In this document: positions 32,093 to 43,017 of the stretch, in pieces
Position numbering within the stretch: the first letter of the stretch is position 1
Layout: each line of letters starts with the position of its first letter
Source of the DNA: Purpureocillium takamizusanense
Taxonomy: Eukaryota; Ascomycota; Sordariomycetes; Hypocreales; Ophiocordycipitaceae
Length of the DNA: 64,000 nt
Assembly: GCF_022605165.1 (NCBI RefSeq)
Contig: NC_063076.1
Coordinates: 1,860,001 to 1,924,000, forward strand
Direction of reading: 5' to 3'
Notes under the pieces: generated by a model
Databases searched by the model: none
The model's input: only the letters and a program-made list of their open reading frames with translations
What the model was told of the DNA's origin: nothing
Program-made: the position numbers and the translations under genes

Positions 32093-33896
32093 GATGATGA
32101 TTGGTGGTGTGTATGTTTTTTCCTTGGTTTGAGATGTCGAAATTATTTGAGAGAGACGTCCGGAATTCGGATGCCGTGCAGCAAGCCTGCGTGGGTGCCT
32201 GCCTGGGTGTTGACAAGCTACCTACCTAATAACTGAGGGTCGCACCAACGCGCGCTGTGTGGTCGCAGCTCAAGTCAGGGACAGTGTCAGTGCCGCCACC
32301 GCGGACAAGTCAAAAATTTCCCCGGATGGGCCCAAATTGGCAATGAAACGGGGGTCAGCGACAAGGGAGGCGGTGTGTGCGCAGCGCCGTGTCGAGAGCG
32401 GGAAAGTCGACGGAAAGAAAGCAGAGCGACGGCGCGAAGCGAATGAAGGGCCGTGAGGGAGAGAATGAAAAGGCGATGATGGCGATGTGCGAGAGAGAGA
32501 GATGGAGAGGGGAAGAGAGTGAAAATCACAGACACATCGATCGGAGCACAGTGGTGATGGATAAGGTACTGAAGCGGGTTGGAGTGAAGGGTGCAAAAAG
32601 GGTGGATGGGTGGCGTTCAAGGTTGGGTCTCACCCTCCACTGTGCCCACTGTACCCCACTGCGTTCCGTTCTGGCGGGCGGGACCGGGAGTTGAGCCGCT
32701 AAGGTAGAGCCCCTGCTGGACCCATGCCAGTGGAGGCTGCTGGGCGCGGCGCCGGGCCTGGCAGCGTCCTGCATGCCTGGGTCGGTCGCCGTGGCTCAGG
32801 GGTGTCATCCCTCCAACAGCGCCCGTGCCTGGAGCCTGGAGGTCGGCCGCTTCCCCACTCCATGCCGGCTGGCAGACACGGAGGATGGAAGGCTTCCATT
32901 TTTCTCTAGTGGTCACCTGGGGCGCTAAACACTGGACTCGAGGGGCCAGAACGAACCATTCTCGACTGGCTTCGACATCTTGGCCCTGTGTTGCCGCAAC
33001 CAGTGCCGTCGACATCAACATGTAGGCACGGTGGGCAGTTAGTTTGAACCCGTCTGCCTGCCTTTCGACGGCCCGGGTGGGTGGTTCCGTTCCGCGGTGC
33101 CTCGCAACGTGCGTCGATCAGACGTTGCTGCCTGGCTTGACTCAGGATCGCGCCGTTTTTTAGCGCCACGGCACTTTGTTTGCTTGGACGCTGCCGTCCG
33201 TTCGCCGGCACGGCATGACTTACTGGGTCGGGCTTCCCGGCGTGTTCCATTCGGGGTGCCGCTGCGAAGGCGCCCGGAGGCCGGAGGCTGGACGGAGGCG
33301 GCCCCGTCCGCGGCTGGCCTGCATGTCCCCGTTGGGGTCTGTCTCCTGTGCACGGTTCGGGAGCCGGGTTGACTGACGACTTGCAGATTTCACAAAGTGT
33401 GCGTGCGTATGAAACAGACAAGTCAACTTGCTCTTTGTACACGCAAAAGCGCGAGCATCAACCACTGCCTGCCCGTCATCATGTCATGCAACCACTTAAG
33501 CAAGTCACTCACCACCGCCATTGGCCAGCGATACCGATACCAGGGCCATTGACCACTTCCTTCCTTCCCCTGGCACACGCGTCTCGCATGCGCGCAACGT
33601 GCCCGCCCATTGGTTCTCCCCCCTCTCGAGACGACTCGAGACTTGAGAGCTTTGCAACAACCTTGGAACCACCACCGCATCTTCACCGACAGGGGGTTAC
33701 TTACTGGTCGCATCACAGACCACCATCGATCGGCAGGACAGCTGCCTGCCCGCTCGCTCACTTCGGCTCTTCGTTGGCGACCATCTCTGCCGTCTTCACA
33801 TGCATTACCCAAATGCTCTCCGCCATCACAAACTGATGCCCCGCGCGTGAGCCCGTGAACAAGTCAACACGGTCATCGTCGTCGTCATCACTCATC
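32093..33896. other. Divergent intergenic region
   Basis: 1.8 kb between the Sym1 gene (-) and the four-pass membrane protein gene (+). Purine-rich on the plus strand at 32.35-32.55 kb (pyrimidine-rich leader for the minus-strand Sym1 gene). No domain-bearing frame found. Confidence 0.5.
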
Positions 33897-34917
33897 ATGG
33901 CCGACAACGAGCCTGCCACCGCTGCCGTCGCCCACCCGCTTCGTCTGCTCCTCGCCGGCTGCTTCATCCCAGCCCTCCCGCTCTGCGTCACCCACGGCGT
34001 CCTATCCAGCAACCCCGTCCCCGCCGTTGGTCTCATCCCCCAGGCCGCGTCCGTCGTCTCCTCACTGCTACTGCTACGCCTTCGTGCCGCGCCAGCGCCA
34101 GACACCGAGCATCAGGCCGGACATGGCACCCTCGCCAACGGAGAGCGTGCTCACGACGGCGACGGCTATGATGATGACGACCATGCTCACGAAGACGCGG
34201 CCGATGACGACCCTCGCCATGTCTTGCGCGAGACGCTTTCGCACCCCATCGCCGTCTTCTTGTTCGACACCCTCCTCGCAGCGTCTTACATGATTGTCCT
34301 CGTCTTCACCTGGATATCACCTTCGCGCTCCCCCTCGCTCAGCATGCTCGCCGCCTACGCCACCATCCCCCTCCTCACCAGCTTGTAAGTCGCCTCATCC
34401 GCCCCATTTCCCTTCGCGTCCCCCTAAACGTCAGACCCGACCGCTGACGAATCCCGCTCCCCCGTCTCACAGCCTCGGACACCTGTTTCTCGCCCTGCGC
34501 GCCCTCTACGACGGCCTTGCCGTCCGCGGGCTCGTCAGGTACGTCGCGTGGCGCGCAGTCCCGTCCGACTGCCCGCACTGTAGCGCCCGCCTGCGCCCTG
34601 CCCAGCTCCCCGAGTTCCCTTGGCTGAGGGCGCTGCGCACCAGCTTCCGCCGTCTCCGTCAACTCCGCCGCCGCCGCCGTGGTGACGACGGGTACGCGCC
34701 CGTCTTTGTGAGCGAGACGGGACGTTATCGAGACGACGATGACGGCGACGATGAGCATCGCGGCGACGGCCATGACGGCGGTGTCGGGCCGGCGGCTGCA
34801 GATGACGACATGAGGGCGGAGCAGCCCGAGGCCGTCGAGGTCAGGAGCAGGGAGCGGAGGGGCAAGAAGAGCGCCCAGCCTGCGCCCGAAGACGCTGCGC
34901 CTGGGGGTAATGAGTGA
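33897..34917 (+). CDS. Four-pass membrane protein, unknown function
   Basis: Two exons, 33897-34384 and 34473-34917, 310 residues; the 88-nt intron has a GTAAGT donor and a CACAG acceptor and joins inside a transmembrane block (LLTSL-F-LGHLFLALRAL). The ATG at 33897 is in a good context (ATCATGG). Hydrophobic segments: LRLLLAGCFIPALPLCV, LIPQAASVVSSLLLLRL, IAVFLFDTLLAASYMIVLVF and MLAAYATIPLLTSLFLGHLF. An Asp/His-rich loop (GYDDDDHAHEDAADDDP) separates helices 2 and 3 and could bind metal. After helix 4 follow a CPHC motif, a run of Arg residues and a long charged tail ending in basic residues. I do not recognise the family. Confidence 0.8.
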
Positions 34918-35453
34918 TGGCCTTTGGTCACTGGGTGGCGCTTTGTGGTTGTATGGTGTAAGGAGTGGTTGTCGGTGATTATGGATGCTCTTGTGTGACT
35001 TTTGGGGGGTAGGGTTGTTGCTTGTGTGGCGTTGACGACGGGGACGTTGCTGAGCAGCGCTTATGAGAATACCGCAAGCCCTTTTTTTCTTTCAAGTTGG
35101 CGTGTTTCCGCAGCAGATACCCTTGATAGGCTCAGTCTTGTTCTCTTGTACTTTGACGCCGCCGCGTCGTGGGCCGTGGAGCAGGCCTTGATAGTCTTTA
35201 TACTTTTTCCACGTCTCTCTGTTCTTACAATTCACTGCCTGGTACAGCGGCTCTCTGTCTCTGTCTCCGTCTCTCTCTATATATATATTTATCCATCTAA
35301 CGTGGCTGTCAGGTGTAGATCCCACACGCACACAACGTCCCACATCCCACCTTCCACGCTCAACGTGAAGGGCAAGGGAACGGGGCGAAAACCACATCTT
35401 TTATTCCCAGGCCGCGGCGCGCCAAGCACATACAGACACACAAGAGAGCACAC
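34918..35453. other. Convergent 3' region
   Basis: Between the membrane-protein gene (+) and the SMP-C2 gene (-). Contains a TA alternation at 35279-35288. No gene supported. Confidence 0.5.
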
Positions 35454-38400
35454 TCACACCTCCGTCTCGATGCCCTCCTGCTTGGAGTGCCGGTCAAACA
35501 AGCCCGACACGCCGTCGCCGACCCTCTCCATCTTGTGCTTGACCCAGCGGCCCGTCCGCGGCACCTTCCACTGCATGATGCCGCGGTGCTGCCTGTGCAG
35601 CGCCTTGTCCCGCCGGCGGTAGTCGCGGATCTGGTCCAGCGGGCCCTGCTTGTCGCCCTCGCTGCCGTCGGGGATCGCGGACCGGCCGCCGACGCCGTTT
35701 CTTCTGCCCTTGGCTTTGCCCTCGCCGTTGTTGACCTTTTTGTCGTCGTCATCATCGTCGTCGTCATCAGAGCTGTCGCTGTCGGAGCTGTCGCTGTCGC
35801 TCGACGCCTCCTCGTCCACGATGCCGGCCTCCTTCTGCATCTTGTCCGCGTCGAGGTTGTCGCGCGACGTGTCGATGACTTCGACCACGTCGCGCGTGTT
35901 TTGATTGCGCGAAGCCCACGCTGAGTGCGCGGCGCCCTGCAAGACAAGAGGAAGGGGGGATCGTGTTAGCCTGCGTGCCTGGCGTGCGTGCACGGCGGAG
36001 AACAGGGGGGGAGGGCGACGAGAGAGGCAAAAGGGGGGGGTGCTTACCATGCCGGCCCAGAACGTGAGCTTCAGCTTCAAGGTACCAAGCCTCTCGCCCG
36101 CCTCGTCGAGGCAGTTGGCCGTTGCGCGTTCAAAGTCGCCCTTGCAGATGGGCAGCTCGAGCTCCTGCTCCTCCTCGTCGGGTATGTCCTTGAGCCACAG
36201 GACGCAAAACGCCGCCACCTTGTCCCCGAAGAAGCCCTTGTCCTTGAACGAGATGGACATGCAGCTGCTGTACCGCTTGTGCACCGCGAGGCTGACGTTT
36301 TGCCCCCTCTTGGCCGTCCACCTGGCCTCGTTGCTGTTGTTGTTGCTGCTGTTGTTATTGTCGTCATCATGGCCGCCACCACCTCGTGCGTACAGCTTGC
36401 CCATGCTTATGTTGGTCTTGAGCTTGAGCTTGCAGGAGCGCAGGTCCCGCGGGCAGTCCGAGCTGGTGGCCCGCGGCTGCACGTCCACGGTGCCGTAGTT
36501 CCAGCCCAGGAGGTTCCGCGGCGCCTGCAGCCTCACGCTCCTCCAGACCATGGACAGTCTGATCCTGCCGTGGCCGATGCCGCCCGAGAGGGGCCAGAAG
36601 CCCATGACCTGCGAGCGGTCCCTGAATATGTCGCCGAGGGGCAGGTGCACGATGCCCAGCAGGGGGTCGTCCTCGTGCAGCCGGGCGTCTCGGACGGAGA
36701 CGTAGACGTCGCAGTCCCTCCAGTCGCGGATGAAGCGCTCGCACCCCGCGTTGAAGAAGGGCTTCGCGTTCTGGGGCTTGGTTCGCGTCTTGAACGTCTT
36801 GCTGTGGTTGACGATGACGGTGCAGTACGAGCTCGGGAGGCTCTCGCCCGTTTCCTCCTCGTCGCTCGCCTCCTCGTCGTCGACGCTCTGCGACTTGCTG
36901 AGCTTGACGAGCTCGAGCCCGGTGATGTTGTGGATCTGTAGGCTGAACAGCCCGCTGGGATACTTGTCCGGCGGCGGGGCGGATATAATCATGGCGTCCT
37001 GCTCTGCCTTGAGCTCCTGTGCCTTTTGCTGCTGCAGCTCGGCTTCGTCTCGCTCCGTTTGCCCTTCCTTGAACATGGTCTCTCGGAGCTTCCGCTCGCA
37101 GCTCTGGTCCACCTTGTGCCTCAGCTGATCCATGGACCTGACCTTGCGATCGTGGGTCTGCTTGTCAAATTGATCCTGCTGAATCTTCGCCTTGGTAAAG
37201 TACCCGACGCTCCACTCGAGCTTCCCAGGCATGTTGTCCCCGGATTTGAGGGCCCTGAAGCCGTCGGTGCGCTTCCACATGCGTCCTTTGGACTGCTCGT
37301 CGGTCATGAGCTCTTTGAGTGGCACTTCGATGCGGCCCAGATCATCGTCGGCAGTGAACCGATCAGAGTCCCAGAGCTGGACGCGCAGCCGTTCTTCAAT
37401 ATTCAGCTCCTCTGGAGTAACGAGGACAAAGCACGTCTCGTCCCATCGCGGCTCCATCTCCGACGTGAGGATGCGCGTGCTCCAGAGTACCCTGCCAAAT
37501 TTGGCCCACCCAACGGAGACGTAAGGATCCGAGCTGCCGTCGCTGAAGAAGGGAATCGCCGTGTCGCCCATCTTGAAGTCGTAGCCCCTCTTGATGTTAA
37601 TCATGAGGACGCCGACCGAGTTCGTGTCCTTCTTGAAGTCGTCTCCTGCGAGCATGTCCTTGAGGTCGAGGGTCAGGCTCTTTGGCGCCACATACTCGGC
37701 CACTGCCGCATCGACAGCGGACTGCACAAAGTTGCTGATGAGAGGAATGTCCATGATGTTGAGGCCACGCTGGCTCAGGGGCGTACAGCTGAGATTGACC
37801 TTTGGCTGGCCCAGAAACGTCATGGTGCAGAGGGCGAAGAAGGGGGGATCGGGCGTCAGTTGCAGCCTCAGCCGCATGATGCCAATGATGCCCTGCAGGT
37901 CGACCCAGACGGGTATCTTGATGTTTCCGGGCAGATAGAAAGCCAGATAGAGGTGCATGTCCTTGGTTCGGTCCTTGAGGCTCTTGGAGCTTGAGCGCGT
38001 GCGATAGGCAAAGGCGACTTCCATGTTGACAAAGTCGCCCTCCTCGCCCTCCATGCCCTCGGCAATGGCTTTCTTGTCTGCCTGCATCTTGGGGTCCGAG
38101 TCGCCCAGGCCGTCCTCCTGATCGTCGTTGCCCTTGCCACTGTCGCATTGCTCTTGCGTCGTGAGCTTTCCATCCTGGGTCACAGAGTGAGCGGCCGCGG
38201 CCGTGGGGAGCCAGCGGATGCCGAGGATCCGAAGCGCCTCGCTGCCCTGGCCGATGTCTTCGACGCTGACCATGCGGACGAATTTTGGGAGAGACGCCTG
38301 CATGACGTCTTCGAGGGTGTCTGATAAGCTGGCAAACAGGTCGGGGTTGATCAGAGGCCACACCGAGCCGAGGAGCGAGTTGAGCCAGGCCGTCGTCTCG

Positions 38401-39344
38401 GTCTGATTCCTGTTGGCGTCGGCCTCTATCTGCTGGCGCTGCGCATCCCACAGCTCGTCCTGGAAGATGCTGGTGATTTTCCGGGATGTGTAGTCGCGGA
38501 CACCGACGACCAAAGCAGCGACGGCCGCGGCACTCAGAGCCAGCAGCGTCGCCCACGTGAAGCTTGCTCCAAGCCAGCCGCTACCGTTGGGCTGTGCGTC
38601 TCGCCGGCCGTGAAGCCAGCGCTCCAGCGTTAGTGCTCCGAGGGCAATGATGAAAGCGCCGCACAATCCAATGGTGATGCCCCGCCTCGTGATGGCCGCA
38701 AACTGCTGACCCAAGACATCAAAGTCTGGCGGCGGGAACCGGTTGGTGAGCATGTCGTGGTCGTCCTGCATGCGCTGCTTCTCGGTAGCGAGCTGCTCGT
38801 CCGACTTTCCCTTGGCGCTCAGGCCGGTGGCCGTCTTTGGCGTCGAGCCAAACGAGGGACTGTTGGCCTCGATTTCCTCGAGGGCCTCGCTGGTGAAGTC
38901 GTGGATGGTGACGGGAAGGTGAGTGACGGGATCAGTGACCTCTCGCTCGGCACGTTCCTTTTTGCGGTGCTTCATCTCCTTGCGGCGCTGCTTGGGATCG
39001 GTGGCTCCCGGGTCGATCTGGGACGTGTCCTTGAGGGCCTCGTCTTGTTCTTCGTCATCGTCTTTCTCGAGGCCGTCCGCCTGTTGAGGAGGCTGACTGG
39101 CTTCAGCGCTGGCGGCGGCGGCATCAGGCGCATCAGGCTTGCCGTCTGTTTGGGCCTCTGGCTTGGCCTGGTTCCAACCCCAGAGCGACGCGGCGCCCTC
39201 GTCGGGGCTCTCGTCGGCCTTGAGAGCATTCTGCTGTCGCGCAGCCTTTTCCTCGCGATACTTGGATATCGTGGGGACAGGTCGGTGAGCGCTGTACGGC
39301 GCCTGGTAGCGGCGTACATCGTCGGCGTCATCGACGCCCGACAT
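35454..39344 (-). CDS. SMP-C2 membrane-contact-site protein (Mug190/tricalbin-like)
   Basis: Two exons, 39344-36048 and 35936-35454, 1259 residues. The 111-nt intron (GTAAGC...TTGCAG) is a stop-free multiple of three. The start at 39344 (MSGVDDADD) is the first ATG giving a plausible N-terminus. Order: disordered charged N-terminus (1-200); hydrophobic hairpin at about 222-240 and 262-282, as in ER-anchored tricalbins; SMP lipid-transfer domain (about 315-560, with PVWVDLQGIIGIMRLRLQL and MDIPLISNFVQSAVDAA); first C2 (about 577-690, SDPYVSVGWAKFGR); coiled basic linker; second C2 (about 798-912); a further C2-like region (about 990-1110); acidic Ser/Asp tail. S. pombe Mug190 has this kind of layout and is described as an ER-plasma membrane tether. 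Role here: lipid transfer at contact sites, by inference. Confidence 0.9.
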   Translation of the reverse strand: MSGVDDADDVRRYQAPYSAHRPVPTISKYREEKAARQQNALKADESPDEGAASLWGWNQAKPEAQTDGKPDAPDAAAASAEASQPPQQADGLEKDDDEEQDEALKDTSQIDPGATDPKQRRKEMKHRKKERAEREVTDPVTHLPVTIHDFTSEALEEIEANSPSFGSTPKTATGLSAKGKSDEQLATEKQRMQDDHDMLTNRFPPPDFDVLGQQFAAITRRGITIGLCGAFIIALGALTLERWLHGRRDAQPNGSGWLGASFTWATLLALSAAAVAALVVGVRDYTSRKITSIFQDELWDAQRQQIEADANRNQTETTAWLNSLLGSVWPLINPDLFASLSDTLEDVMQASLPKFVRMVSVEDIGQGSEALRILGIRWLPTAAAAHSVTQDGKLTTQEQCDSGKGNDDQEDGLGDSDPKMQADKKAIAEGMEGEEGDFVNMEVAFAYRTRSSSKSLKDRTKDMHLYLAFYLPGNIKIPVWVDLQGIIGIMRLRLQLTPDPPFFALCTMTFLGQPKVNLSCTPLSQRGLNIMDIPLISNFVQSAVDAAVAEYVAPKSLTLDLKDMLAGDDFKKDTNSVGVLMINIKRGYDFKMGDTAIPFFSDGSSDPYVSVGWAKFGRVLWSTRILTSEMEPRWDETCFVLVTPEELNIEERLRVQLWDSDRFTADDDLGRIEVPLKELMTDEQSKGRMWKRTDGFRALKSGDNMPGKLEWSVGYFTKAKIQQDQFDKQTHDRKVRSMDQLRHKVDQSCERKLRETMFKEGQTERDEAELQQQKAQELKAEQDAMIISAPPPDKYPSGLFSLQIHNITGLELVKLSKSQSVDDEEASDEEETGESLPSSYCTVIVNHSKTFKTRTKPQNAKPFFNAGCERFIRDWRDCDVYVSVRDARLHEDDPLLGIVHLPLGDIFRDRSQVMGFWPLSGGIGHGRIRLSMVWRSVRLQAPRNLLGWNYGTVDVQPRATSSDCPRDLRSCKLKLKTNISMGKLYARGGGGHDDDNNNSSNNNSNEARWTAKRGQNVSLAVHKRYSSCMSISFKDKGFFGDKVAAFCVLWLKDIPDEEEQELELPICKGDFERATANCLDEAGERLGTLKLKLTFWAGMVSTPPFCLSRRPPPLFSAVHARQARRLTRSPLPLVLQGAAHSAWASRNQNTRDVVEVIDTSRDNLDADKMQKEAGIVDEEASSDSDSSDSDSSDDDDDDDDDKKVNNGEGKAKGRRNGVGGRSAIPDGSEGDKQGPLDQIRDYRRRDKALHRQHRGIMQWKVPRTGRWVKHKMERVGDGVSGLFDRHSKQEGIETEV

Positions 39345-40297
39345 TGCGACTGATGGACGGCCAGTAGGGGGCAGGGGGTTTGGAGCTTTCAACCCATTCG
39401 TAACAGAACGTAGAGACAAGCACACGTGGAGAATGAACGGAGTAAGATGATACGAGAAAGGGGAGGGCTATCTTTGTTTTTTGGTGGGAGCAGGTGTTGA
39501 GTGCGGATCGCAATGGTTGAATTGGGCAAGTTTCGAGGCACAGCAGCGTAACCTTACGTCATAAGACCTGAATCTTGGCACGCGAACCCACTATAACAAC
39601 CTGACGACGAGGCCTGAACGCGAGTGAAACAGGGTCGTGTCAATTTGCCGATGCTGTTGATTAAATAAAATAAAATAAAGTGTCGCCAGATGCCACGCGA
39701 CAGGGCAGAGCAGGGCGTGTCGCGACGGTGTACCGCTCGGTGTAAACTGTACAATATAACTTAGTCCCCTCGTCACCGACGTGCTATCGCCAGTGGCGCA
39801 CCAATAACGGAATCGACTGGGTGGGCGGCTCACCGCTGACCGCAAGCCTACTAGGTACGTAGTTAGTTTGGATGCACCTCACGCGACATCGAGGCGTCGT
39901 CGACGACGGGTCCCAATCTGCCGAGTTTCCATCCATGATTTGCCATGCCCCGGTCCCCCCCCGCAAGATGGCTTGCTTCCTTGTATTAGCGCCTGCCATC
40001 CTGCATCGCCCTACTCTACGTAGACCAGGGCCTGTATTACACGGGCTGCTCCGCGTTGGCAACGGACCTAGACGTCGACGCATGTTGGCTTGCCTCAGTT
40101 GTGCGGTCAAAGGCACGCACGATCTTGTATACATACTACCATTCTGTGCTTCGCTCACTGGGTCGTTCGGCATTGCAACAGCCTTGGCGCATCCCGTCCC
40201 GTCCCGGCCCGCAACCTTGACCTCCATCACGATCCTAGGCGAAACGGTGTAATGCATACAGTTCCGCCAGCCGGCACACCCTTCGTGTACCTACCTA
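39345..40297. other. Intergenic between two minus-strand genes
   Basis: About 950 bp. An AT-rich stretch with AATAAA-like repeats lies at 39660-39680. Holds the SMP-C2 promoter and the 3' end of the F-box-like gene. No gene supported. Confidence 0.5.
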
Positions 40298-41278
40298 TTA
40301 TTCATTTACTCCCTCGGCAATTGTCCAGTCAATGTCAATGCCATCGTTGGCCGCATCCCGCTTCCCCGGACCCGCTCCCGGGGCATCCTCGCCTCCGTCG
40401 CCCAACGCACCCGCACCGCACCTGTCCCAGAACCGGCGGGCGCCCTCCTCGAGCTCCGAGCCGCCCCTCCTCGTCGTGTGAAGCATCTGCACCACCAGGT
40501 CCGGCCGCTTCTCCCACACCGGCCGGAACCCCATCTCGAAGACGACGGGCAGCACGCCCACCATCCGCCGCAGGTGCCGCGCCAGGTCGATGTAGCCCTC
40601 GTCGCCCTCGCCCTCGACCCAGACCACCATGAAGCCGCTGCCGCCGCTGCCGAGCCCCCCGCGGTGCTGCGCGCTGCAATGTCGCAGCGTCATATCGTAC
40701 AGCGTGCCCATGCGTAGCCCCTCCGGGTAGCGCAGCAGGCGCGGCTGGCCGAGCGTCTTGCTGAGCGAGGCGCCCGGTTCGCGCGAGGCGCTGGCGACGA
40801 CGACGCGGCAGGGCGGTTGGGACGTGAGCATGCGGCGCCACGATGCTTGGGGGCGAAGGAAAGGGTTATCGCCACCGCCGCCGCCGCCGCCGGGACTCGT
40901 CATGTGCAGGCTCGCATCGTACAGCGGGAGTTCCTGGAAGCGCTTGTAGCCCATGGTCACCGTGGCGGGGAAGCGATGAAGCGGCTCGCTAGGGCTGGGG
41001 CGGAACGACGAGACGCACTCGAACCATGCGGGGAACAAGAGCCTTAGCAGAGGGTTCTGCCTCTTCGCCGGGATGCGGTCGCGGTCGCCGGAGCTGTCGT
41101 CCTCGTTCTCGGGATGGAAGAACAGGCTGCGCTGCAGCGCGAGCGATGAGGCGGCGACGACGTGCCAGAGGCGGCAGACGCGCGTCGCCGAGACGAGCAA
41201 TGTGTGCATGTCGACGCCAACGAGGATGGCCTCGAGGAGCTCGGGCGTCGACAGAACAGCTTGCGCGGCGGAAGCCAT
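40298..41278 (-). CDS. F-box-like protein
   Basis: Single exon, 326 residues. I place the start at the ATG at 41278; the frame extends about 66 nt further upstream but without an ATG. The N-terminus carries an F-box-like helix set: VLSTPELLEAILVGVDMHTL then SATRVCRLWHVVAASSLALQRSLFF (about 7-50), the common fungal version (E-L-L-E-x-I-L ... R-V-C-R-x-W). Such proteins typically link targets to Skp1 in SCF ubiquitin ligases. The rest has no WD40 or Leu-rich repeats; a Gly run (about 135) and short hydrophobic strands (CRVVVASAS, GFMVVWVEGEGDEG) are visible. The family is common among fungal hypothetical proteins and its targets are unknown. Confidence 0.78.
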   Translation of the reverse strand: MASAAQAVLSTPELLEAILVGVDMHTLLVSATRVCRLWHVVAASSLALQRSLFFHPENEDDSSGDRDRIPAKRQNPLLRLLFPAWFECVSSFRPSPSEPLHRFPATVTMGYKRFQELPLYDASLHMTSPGGGGGGGDNPFLRPQASWRRMLTSQPPCRVVVASASREPGASLSKTLGQPRLLRYPEGLRMGTLYDMTLRHCSAQHRGGLGSGGSGFMVVWVEGEGDEGYIDLARHLRRMVGVLPVVFEMGFRPVWEKRPDLVVQMLHTTRRGGSELEEGARRFWDRCGAGALGDGGEDAPGAGPGKRDAANDGIDIDWTIAEGVNE

Positions 41279-42985
41279 GTCGGCAGGCGATGGATCGTCA
41301 TCGACGATGGGCTCGGTGCGGGCATGCAGTGAGTGATGCGACACCCTGATGGGAAGCGACCAGCAAGGGCGGGGCGGGCAGGCGGCGCCGAAGTGGAGAC
41401 GCCCGATCGGTGCCGACCCGGGGCCGTTGCCGCCGTCGCCCGGGACCCAGCCCGACTGCCCACTCTACGGGGTCCGGCATGGGGGGAGGGGCGCGCATTT
41501 TGACATGCGAAAGCGGGTTTATGGGGGTCGACAAGAGGCATCGGTCTGGGAACAGGGCTTGAAATAAGATTTAACACGGCGCGGGCGCAGTCATAAACGG
41601 TCTGATGTCTCTAGGCGAATGAATACGTGGTGGCTCCTACTAGTAGCCTTTGCTTCACCTGGAGCATGGCATCCATCACGACACCCTCAGACGCGTGGCC
41701 TCGAGAAAAAAATCGTACGATTTCTCCAGAAATGGCAGGGATGAGGGGGAGAGCGATCCGGCAGCGGCGGAGGTGCGCGATGGGAGAGGGCGTGTGCTCT
41801 CAACACAAAGGATAGCATAAAGCCATCAACTTCCCCCCCCCCCCAACACGAAGCTCGCCTGATCCTTCACTCGCACATGCAGCATCTACACACCCACATT
41901 CTGCACCCATTCACTCTTCGCATGGACGACGATGCAGAAAGTGGCCTGATGATGGGAGGCCCTCTGACCCCGTCGAACGATGGCTGGGCGACAACGAGTC
42001 GGCGGAAAGGGCAACTATTTTTCGACGCTCGCCGTGCCCGCGCCCCCAGCTCGGAATGAGAACGTCGACACAGCCGGACGGCAATCAGGGACACCAAGTG
42101 TCACGGCTCGCGGACGCGCATCATGCCCGTCGGGGAGAGGGGGGCAGAAGGGGGGCGTGTAGATGCTTACACTAAGTGGCCGTACCGCCAACGGAGCAAA
42201 CTGCACCATTGTTTCGGGGCCCGTTTCACCTGGTGCGGTCCATATGCGGGCGGTCGCGCCAGTGAGTGAGTGAGTGAGTCGGCAAAGAAGGTCTCTTGTT
42301 CTTTGTAGTGTGGCTTTTTTTGCTGTAGATGCGGGGGGAAGAGTCGCACCCGCAACGTTGTTGAAAAGCTTTCTTACGTCGTGCCAAACCCGCACGGATG
42401 GGGGATCTCGGTCATGTCAATGTTCGGAGTCCCTACAGTGAGTGAGTGAGTTAGTAGTGGTTAGCGGGGCTGCCTCGGGACCCGCAACCCACCCGTCGTC
42501 CCCGTTGCGGGTACCACCGACACGGCCTAGACGGACCGGCTGGTGACGGCCAACCGTAGAGAGTGTTGGCTTTTTGAGACGGCCTGTACGAAGTAAGGTT
42601 CCCCAGCATGGGATCCTGTGCGTTGAACGCTTCGGGGGGGTTGGCATCTGCATCTGCCAGTTGGGGGTCTGCGGCTAGAAGAGAATGGTCTGAAGCCCCG
42701 AAAGCTGCCGCCGCCGCCGCCGGGGGGGCGAGATGCCACCACGTCTTTTTGGCCGATGAAGAAGCAGCATGGAGCCCCGCCCGCTGCCAATTCGAGCCGG
42801 AGCCGTCCACTGGCAGCGGCGTCTTTAGCGCCCGCCCAGCCAACCTATCGTCCCGCACGCCCCGTAGCGCCCAGGGGTGCCTCCGGAGCCCCTGTCCCGG
42901 CTTCTCGTTGGACGAAGCCTGCCATCTCTAAGCGCCCGCCGCACAGGCGGTGGGCCCAAACCGGCTTGGCGCCTCCCCCCCCTGG

Positions 42986-43017
42986 GGCCAGTCAGTCAGT
43001 CAGTCAGTCAGTCAGTC
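42986..43017. repeat. (GTCA)n microsatellite
   Basis: Seven or more consecutive GTCA/CAGT units in the NoxA upstream region. Confidence 0.85.

Noticed and set aside
41279..41344. A 22-residue upstream extension of the F-box-like protein
   Set aside because: There is no ATG in that part of the frame; the first ATG is at 41278.
42290..42400. A tRNA-like stretch on the minus strand (possible T-arm)
   Set aside because: The T-loop does not fit TTCRANY, and neither acceptor stem nor A box could be built.
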